From assembly GCA_002342165.1 (NCBI GenBank), contig DDPM01000118.1:24278-33422 (forward strand): 9,145 bases of DNA. Reading direction: 5' to 3'. Positions 6,290-9,145 of this stretch are shown piece by piece. Source of the stretch: Hylemonella sp. UBA2468 (GTDB taxonomy: Bacteria; Pseudomonadota; Gammaproteobacteria; Burkholderiales; Burkholderiaceae_C). A program made the position numbers and the translations under genes. Each line of letters starts with the position of its first letter. Position 1 is the first letter of the stretch. The notes below the pieces were generated by a model. That model worked only from the letters and a program-made list of their open reading frames with translations, did not search any database and was not told where the DNA came from.

Positions 6290-6465
6290 TAAAGGTGTCT
6301 GCAGTAGCCACCAGACCGCATCCTGAACCGGGGTTCAGGTGGGCGAGGTCAGCACGGGCTTCGGGTTCATCTGACGCGAGATGATCACACCCACCCAGCA
6401 ATGTTCCAAGCCCTGGCTCAATGAGCATTGGTTCAAGGAATTTAAAGTCCAGCAGGACTGCAGAC
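6290..6465 (-). ncRNA. ssrS: 6S RNA
   Basis: 6S RNA binds the sigma-70 RNA polymerase holoenzyme by mimicking an open promoter and lowers transcription in stationary phase. The ends form a perfect closing stem: GTCTGCAGT at the 5' end (6465-6457) with ACTGCAGAC at the 3' end (6305-6297). Near the 3' end lies the hairpin CCTGAACC-CC-GGTTCAGG (6339-6322), followed by ATGCGGTCTGGTGGC. This resembles the E. coli segment with the CCTTGAACC/GGTTCAAGG hairpin and the following TGCGGCGGC. The length of about 176 nt fits the family (184 nt in E. coli). It is downstream of zapA, the usual genomic place. The exact 3' end is uncertain, with a short run CCTTTAAT just past the stem. Confidence 0.9.
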
Positions 6466-6471
6466 GAGACC

Positions 6472-6477
6472 ATTCTA
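6472..6477 (-). promoter_or_regulatory. Candidate -10 element of the 6S RNA promoter
   Basis: The minus strand reads TAGAAT, five of six matches to TATAAT, ending 7 nt before base 6465 where the closing stem of 6S RNA begins. The position agrees with the RNA 5' end deduced from pairing. No good -35 was seen at 16-18 nt spacing. Confidence 0.5.
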
Positions 6478-6510
6478 TGTGGCTCTAGCCAAACTGCTGA
6501 GGCTTATTTG

Positions 6511-6855
6511 CTAAAGCAGCTGCCCGTCTTCGCCAAGTACCGCATCCAAGCGCTGCAGCAACGACTTCAGCGTGTCAGGGTCCATCAGCTGACCGCCAAC
6601 TGATGGCGGTGCATTGGTAGCAGCTGGGGCAGCTGGCATGGGCGGTGAGTAACTTGGTGCAGCCAACGAATCAAATGCCAAATTCAGGGCAGCCAAAACG
6701 GCAATACGGTCGCGAGCTTTGATTTTGCCCGCGTCTCTGATCTTGCACATTGCCGCATCTACCTTGGACACCGCATCCATCAAGCGCGCTTCGCCTCCCT
6801 CGGGGCAGCCCAGCAAATAGCTGTTGCCCATGATTTGAACTTCAAGCTGCTTCAT
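6511..6855 (-). CDS. zapA: Cell division protein ZapA
   Basis: FtsZ-associated protein that bundles protofilaments and stabilises the Z-ring, 114 residues (109 in E. coli). The N-terminal globular part has the family pattern QLEVQIMGNSYLLGCPEG followed by E-A-R-L, then VSKVDAAMCKIRDAGKIKARDRIAVLAALNLAFD. The C-terminal part carries a Pro/Ala-rich linker (about 70-85, SYSPPMPAAPAATNAPP) and a last amphipathic helix ending LLQRLDAVLGEDGQLL. Its ATG overlaps the TGA of zapB by 4 nt (ATGA at 6852-6855), indicating translational coupling. The 6S RNA gene starts 46 nt after its stop, the normal neighbour in proteobacteria. Confidence 0.93.
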   Translation of the reverse strand: MKQLEVQIMGNSYLLGCPEGGEARLMDAVSKVDAAMCKIRDAGKIKARDRIAVLAALNLAFDSLAAPSYSPPMPAAPAATNAPPSVGGQLMDPDTLKSLLQRLDAVLGEDGQLL

Positions 6856-7106
6856 TGGTCGGCGTTGACTTCAGTGCTGTGGTTCAGCACCGGTTCGTCT
6901 TGTGGAAGTCGTTTGAGCAGCGTGTCCACACGGGTGCGAGCGGCTTGCAAGCGGGTTTTTAAAGCATCACGCTCGTGCTTGAGGGCGTCCACTTGATCCA
7001 GCACCAAGGCATGGGTGCGTTGCAGCTCTTCATGGCGCAGCAGCAGGCGTTCTACACGCTCAACCAACTGCTCCAACTGTTCAGATTGTGATGCGCCCTG
7101 TTCCAT
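6852..7106 (-). CDS. zapB: ZapB-like coiled-coil cell division protein
   Basis: Small cytoplasmic coiled-coil protein of 84 residues (E. coli ZapB has 81) that works with ZapA at the Z-ring. Nearly the whole length from residue 8 to 68 is heptad-like, rich in Leu, Glu, Gln and Arg (EQLEQLVERVERLLLRHEEL, then LKHERDALKTRLQAARTRVDTLLKRL), ending in a short polar tail. The call rests on length, coiled-coil composition and the overlap with zapA. Coiled coils diverge fast, so specific orthology is moderate. The only in-frame start is the ATG at 7106. No Shine-Dalgarno precedes it and a TACAAT hexamer lies just 8 nt away, which suggests a leaderless or near-leaderless message. Confidence 0.82.
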   Translation of the reverse strand: MEQGASQSEQLEQLVERVERLLLRHEELQRTHALVLDQVDALKHERDALKTRLQAARTRVDTLLKRLPQDEPVLNHSTEVNADQ

Positions 7107-7114
7107 TGCAAACC

Positions 7115-7120
7115 ATTGTA
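7115..7120 (-). promoter_or_regulatory. Candidate -10 element of the zapBA promoter
   Basis: The minus strand reads TACAAT, five of six consensus matches, 8 nt before the zapB ATG at 7106. A start 6-7 nt further on would leave a leader of about 0-3 nt. No convincing -35 was seen. Confidence 0.4.
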
Positions 7121-7134
7121 GGTCTTAGCAGCGC

Positions 7135-7140
7135 TAGAAT
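7135..7140 (+). promoter_or_regulatory. Candidate -10 element for the riboswitch-btuB transcript
   Basis: TAGAAT matches TATAAT in five positions and ends 6 nt before the first recognisable riboswitch base, near 7147. The -35 region is poor (no TTGACA-like hexamer at 16-18 nt). It is back to back with the zapB promoter. Confidence 0.4.
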
Positions 7141-7145
7141 CCGCA

Positions 7146-7342
7146 CGTTGGTGCTCGCAGCCTTGTTCAGAGGCTGCAGTTCAACGGGAAGCAGGAGGGC
7201 GCATCACCAACGCCTAACCTGCGCTGCCCCCGCAACGGTAAGTGGACGCGTCTGACGCCGCTTTCATCAATCTGCCACTGGATGCCTGAAGAACACCCGG
7301 GAAGGCGATGAAGGTTGATCCACCAGCCCGGATACCGGCCAA
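7146..7342 (+). ncRNA. Cobalamin (B12) riboswitch
   Basis: The conserved aptamer blocks appear in order. GTTGGTGCTCGC opens the element (7147-7158). GGGAAGC (7179-7185) follows, then GCTGCCCCCGCAACGG with GTAAG (7223-7242). GCCACTG is at 7274-7280, GGGAAGGCGATGAA at 7299-7312, and the B12 box AGCCCGGATACCGGCC at 7325-7340. The aptamer binds adenosyl- or related cobalamin and normally lowers expression of the gene that follows, here a TonB-dependent receptor, so B12 uptake is turned down when B12 is plentiful. The outer ends are estimates. Confidence 0.93.
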
Positions 7343-7357
7343 CACGGTGGGTTTGTC

Positions 7358-7381
7358 CTTGGGCAGATCCGTTTTCCCAAG
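7358..7381 (+). other. Stem-loop in the riboswitch expression platform
   Basis: CTTGGG (7358-7363) pairs with CCCAAG (7376-7381) around a 12-nt loop that ends in a short T-run. It lies between the aptamer and the receptor start. There is no T-run after the stem, so control is more likely at translation or by Rho than by an intrinsic terminator. This is tentative. Confidence 0.3.
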
Positions 7382-7428
7382 CACTGTCGGGGATGGCGGT
7401 GAGGGTTTTCAACGGGTATTTTTTACAA

Positions 7429-9145
7429 ATGAACTTACTTCGCATCTGGGATAAGGCGCGTCTGGCGTTTGCTTTTGGGCGTTCACTTTTGATTTTTTTG
7501 AGAACTTGCGCGTCGACATATGGTTTTTTCATGTGTCTTTTCACTGGATTTTCAATCCATGCTCAAACCCGAAGTCTCGAGCCTGTGGTGGTGTCTGCCA
7601 CCCGTTTTGAGACTTCCGCAGCCACTTTGGCTCAGGCTGTGAGTGTGATCACGGCTCAGGACATTCAAGATGCGGGCTTAGGCACCGTCAATGAGGCCAT
7701 CATGAAAATTCTGGGCGTCCCTGGTCGACAGGATTTTTACGGTGGGGGCGAATACAGTCTAGATTTACGTGGGTTCACCACGGTTGGTGGTACCAATGCC
7801 GATCCCAATCAAGCAATTGTTGTGGATGGTGTGCGCCTCATGGAAGGGGATTTGTCCTCGGTGCGTATTTCGGGCATACCTATAAGCAGTGTGGAGCGTA
7901 TTGAGGTTTTAAGAGGCGGCAGTGCGGTTATGTACGGGGAGGGCGCAACTGGGGGCGTGATTGTGATCACCACTAAATCCGGTGCAGGACTTCAGGAGCA
8001 AAATGGATTGAATGTTTCAACCGCTGTAGGCAGTGATGGATTGATCAAAAAACAAGCCCTTGCTACCTTGGTTGCGGGGCCGTTGTCTCTCAATCTGGGC
8101 AGCACTCGAAACCAAGCCAACAACCACCGTGACAATTTCAATTCCAATGTGGAATCCGACCAGCTGACTGGACAGTGGCGCTTTCAAAATACACGCGTGG
8201 TTGGACGTTACGTTCGTGACGATTTGCGTACTGGATTACCCGGTCCCTTGACTTTTGCCCAATACAACGCCAACCCCCGTCAGGTCGACAGCACCTACCG
8301 AAACGACTTGGCTAAGGTCGCCAATGAGCGCTCCAGTGTATTTGTAGAAACTGTTCTACACGATTGGACGGTGGTTATGGATGTGGGTAGGAGACTTAAG
8401 TCATTGCTCAGTACTGGCAGCTACCTAAACCAATATGATGTTGATGCAAGCTCGTTGGCCTTCAGAGCTCGTCATGAAGGTCTTTTGGCGGGCCGACCTA
8501 ATGCTCTGGTGGTGGGTGTGGATCAAAACGACTGGAAGAGAGTGGGCATTCAGGGAACAACTGGTACGAGCACTCAAAAAAACATGGCGTTTTATGCCAA
8601 AAACGAAGTGGTCCTGGCCAGCTTAACCCGATTCAGTGCGGGACTTCGGACGGAAAATATCCAAAAAAAATCATCTTCAGCCGATACCCAGCAAACCGAA
8701 AACGTTTGGGATATTGGAATTTTTCATCCTTTGAATACCCAATGGAGTACTTACGCACGAGTAGGACAAAGTTTTAGACAGGCCAACCTGGATGAGTTGG
8801 GCTACAAACCTACCGGTGTGTCCCTTCAAACCCAAACTTCAAGGGACACGGAAGTTGGCCTTCGCAATAACAGCGGGGGTTGGCAACTGGATGCGCGGTA
8901 TTTCCTTAGCAAGTTGAATAACGAACTGGGTTACGCACCTTACCCCGATCCCACATCAACTAATTCGTACAACAGAAACTTCGATCCTACTCAAAGGCAG
9001 GGTTTGGAAGCAGAGTCTCGCATTGAGGTCACGACGACCTTCAGCCTTAGAGCCAATGCAGCATTGAGGGAAGCACGGTTTACCAGTGGCAGTTTCAGCG
9101 GATACGTGGTGCCCATGGCTCCCGCACAAACCGCATCCTTACGGG
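7429..9145 (+). CDS. btuB: TonB-dependent outer-membrane receptor, BtuB-like (partial at right edge)
   Basis: Outer-membrane active transporter, probably for cobalamin, powered by TonB-ExbBD. The frame stays open from 7429 to the window end (572 codons) with no stop. A signal region ends at SIHA before QTRS. EPVVVSATR (residues 51-59) is the TonB box region. The plug domain shows QDIQDAG, LDLRGF, QAIVVDGVRL, VERIEVLRGG, then SAVMYGEGATGGVIVITTKSG. The rest is beta-barrel sequence with alternating polar and aromatic strands. The upstream cobalamin riboswitch is the main reason to call it BtuB rather than a siderophore receptor. The start is uncertain. ATG 7429 gives an unusually long 45-residue signal region, ATG 7393 extends it by 12, and a TTG at 7498 would give a normal-looking signal of about 22 residues. 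None has a clear ribosome site. Confidence 0.87.
   Translation, partial: MNLLRIWDKARLAFAFGRSLLIFLRTCASTYGFFMCLFTGFSIHAQTRSLEPVVVSATRFETSAATLAQAVSVITAQDIQDAGLGTVNEAIMKILGVPGRQDFYGGGEYSLDLRGFTTVGGTNADPNQAIVVDGVRLMEGDLSSVRISGIPISSVERIEVLRGGSAVMYGEGATGGVIVITTKSGAGLQEQNGLNVSTAVGSDGLIKKQALATLVAGPLSLNLGSTRNQANNHRDNFNSNVESDQLTGQWRFQNTRVVGRYVRDDLRTGLPGPLTFAQYNANPRQVDSTYRNDLAKVANERSSVFVETVLHDWTVVMDVGRRLKSLLSTGSYLNQYDVDASSLAFRARHEGLLAGRPNALVVGVDQNDWKRVGIQGTTGTSTQKNMAFYAKNEVVLASLTRFSAGLRTENIQKKSSSADTQQTENVWDIGIFHPLNTQWSTYARVGQSFRQANLDELGYKPTGVSLQTQTSRDTEVGLRNNSGGWQLDARYFLSKLNNELGYAPYPDPTSTNSYNRNFDPTQRQGLEAESRIEVTTTFSLRANAALREARFTSGSFSGYVVPMAPAQTASLR

Noticed and set aside
6225..6473. An 82-codon open frame on the minus strand covering the 6S RNA
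   Set aside because: It coincides with the 6S RNA, whose closing stem and 3' hairpin account for the sequence, and it overlaps the tauE start.
7167..7544. A 125-codon open frame on the minus strand across the riboswitch and receptor leader
   Set aside because: It is antisense to the conserved cobalamin aptamer, which fully explains the sequence conservation, and its product resembles nothing known.

Overview
The window looks like a chromosomal segment from a betaproteobacterium, probably Burkholderiales/Comamonadaceae. This is inferred from a Bug-type tripartite tricarboxylate transporter, a zapB-zapA-6S RNA arrangement, moderate-to-high GC and protein style. No taxonomic marker gene is present, so genus is left open.

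The left half (1-4440) appears to be a catabolic and uptake locus. The N-terminal part of an oxalyl-CoA decarboxylase (oxc, minus strand) runs off the left edge. Divergent from it is a CRP/FNR-family regulator with an FNR-like recognition helix but without FNR's N-terminal cysteines or a recognisable cAMP pocket. Convergent with the regulator is a minus-strand tripartite transporter operon, tctC-tctB-tctA. Near-ideal FNR-type dyads (TTGAC-N4-GTCAA and TTGAT-N4-ATCAA) lie upstream of oxc and of tctC. Each sits 21-22 nt from a plausible -10 hexamer, the geometry of class II activation. I infer one small regulon in which the neighbouring regulator controls oxalate breakdown and a dedicated uptake system, which would make oxalate or a related small carboxylate the candidate transported substrate.

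The middle (4529-6253, minus) is a two-gene unit. It holds a TauE/SafE-family permease followed 12 nt later by a formyltransferase-fold protein that resembles the 10-formyltetrahydrofolate hydrolase domain more than methionyl-tRNA formyltransferase. The unit lies directly downstream of a 6S RNA gene (ssrS, about 6290-6465) and upstream of the transporter operon. Because Oxc produces formyl-CoA, a formyl-group enzyme here is suggestive but its link to oxalate is not proven.

The right half is housekeeping plus vitamin uptake. zapB and zapA (cell division, overlapping by 4 nt, minus strand) lead into the 6S RNA. Divergent from zapB is a cobalamin riboswitch (about 7146-7342) that precedes a BtuB-like TonB-dependent outer-membrane receptor running off the right edge. 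I saw no insertion sequence, CRISPR array, tRNA or rRNA gene.
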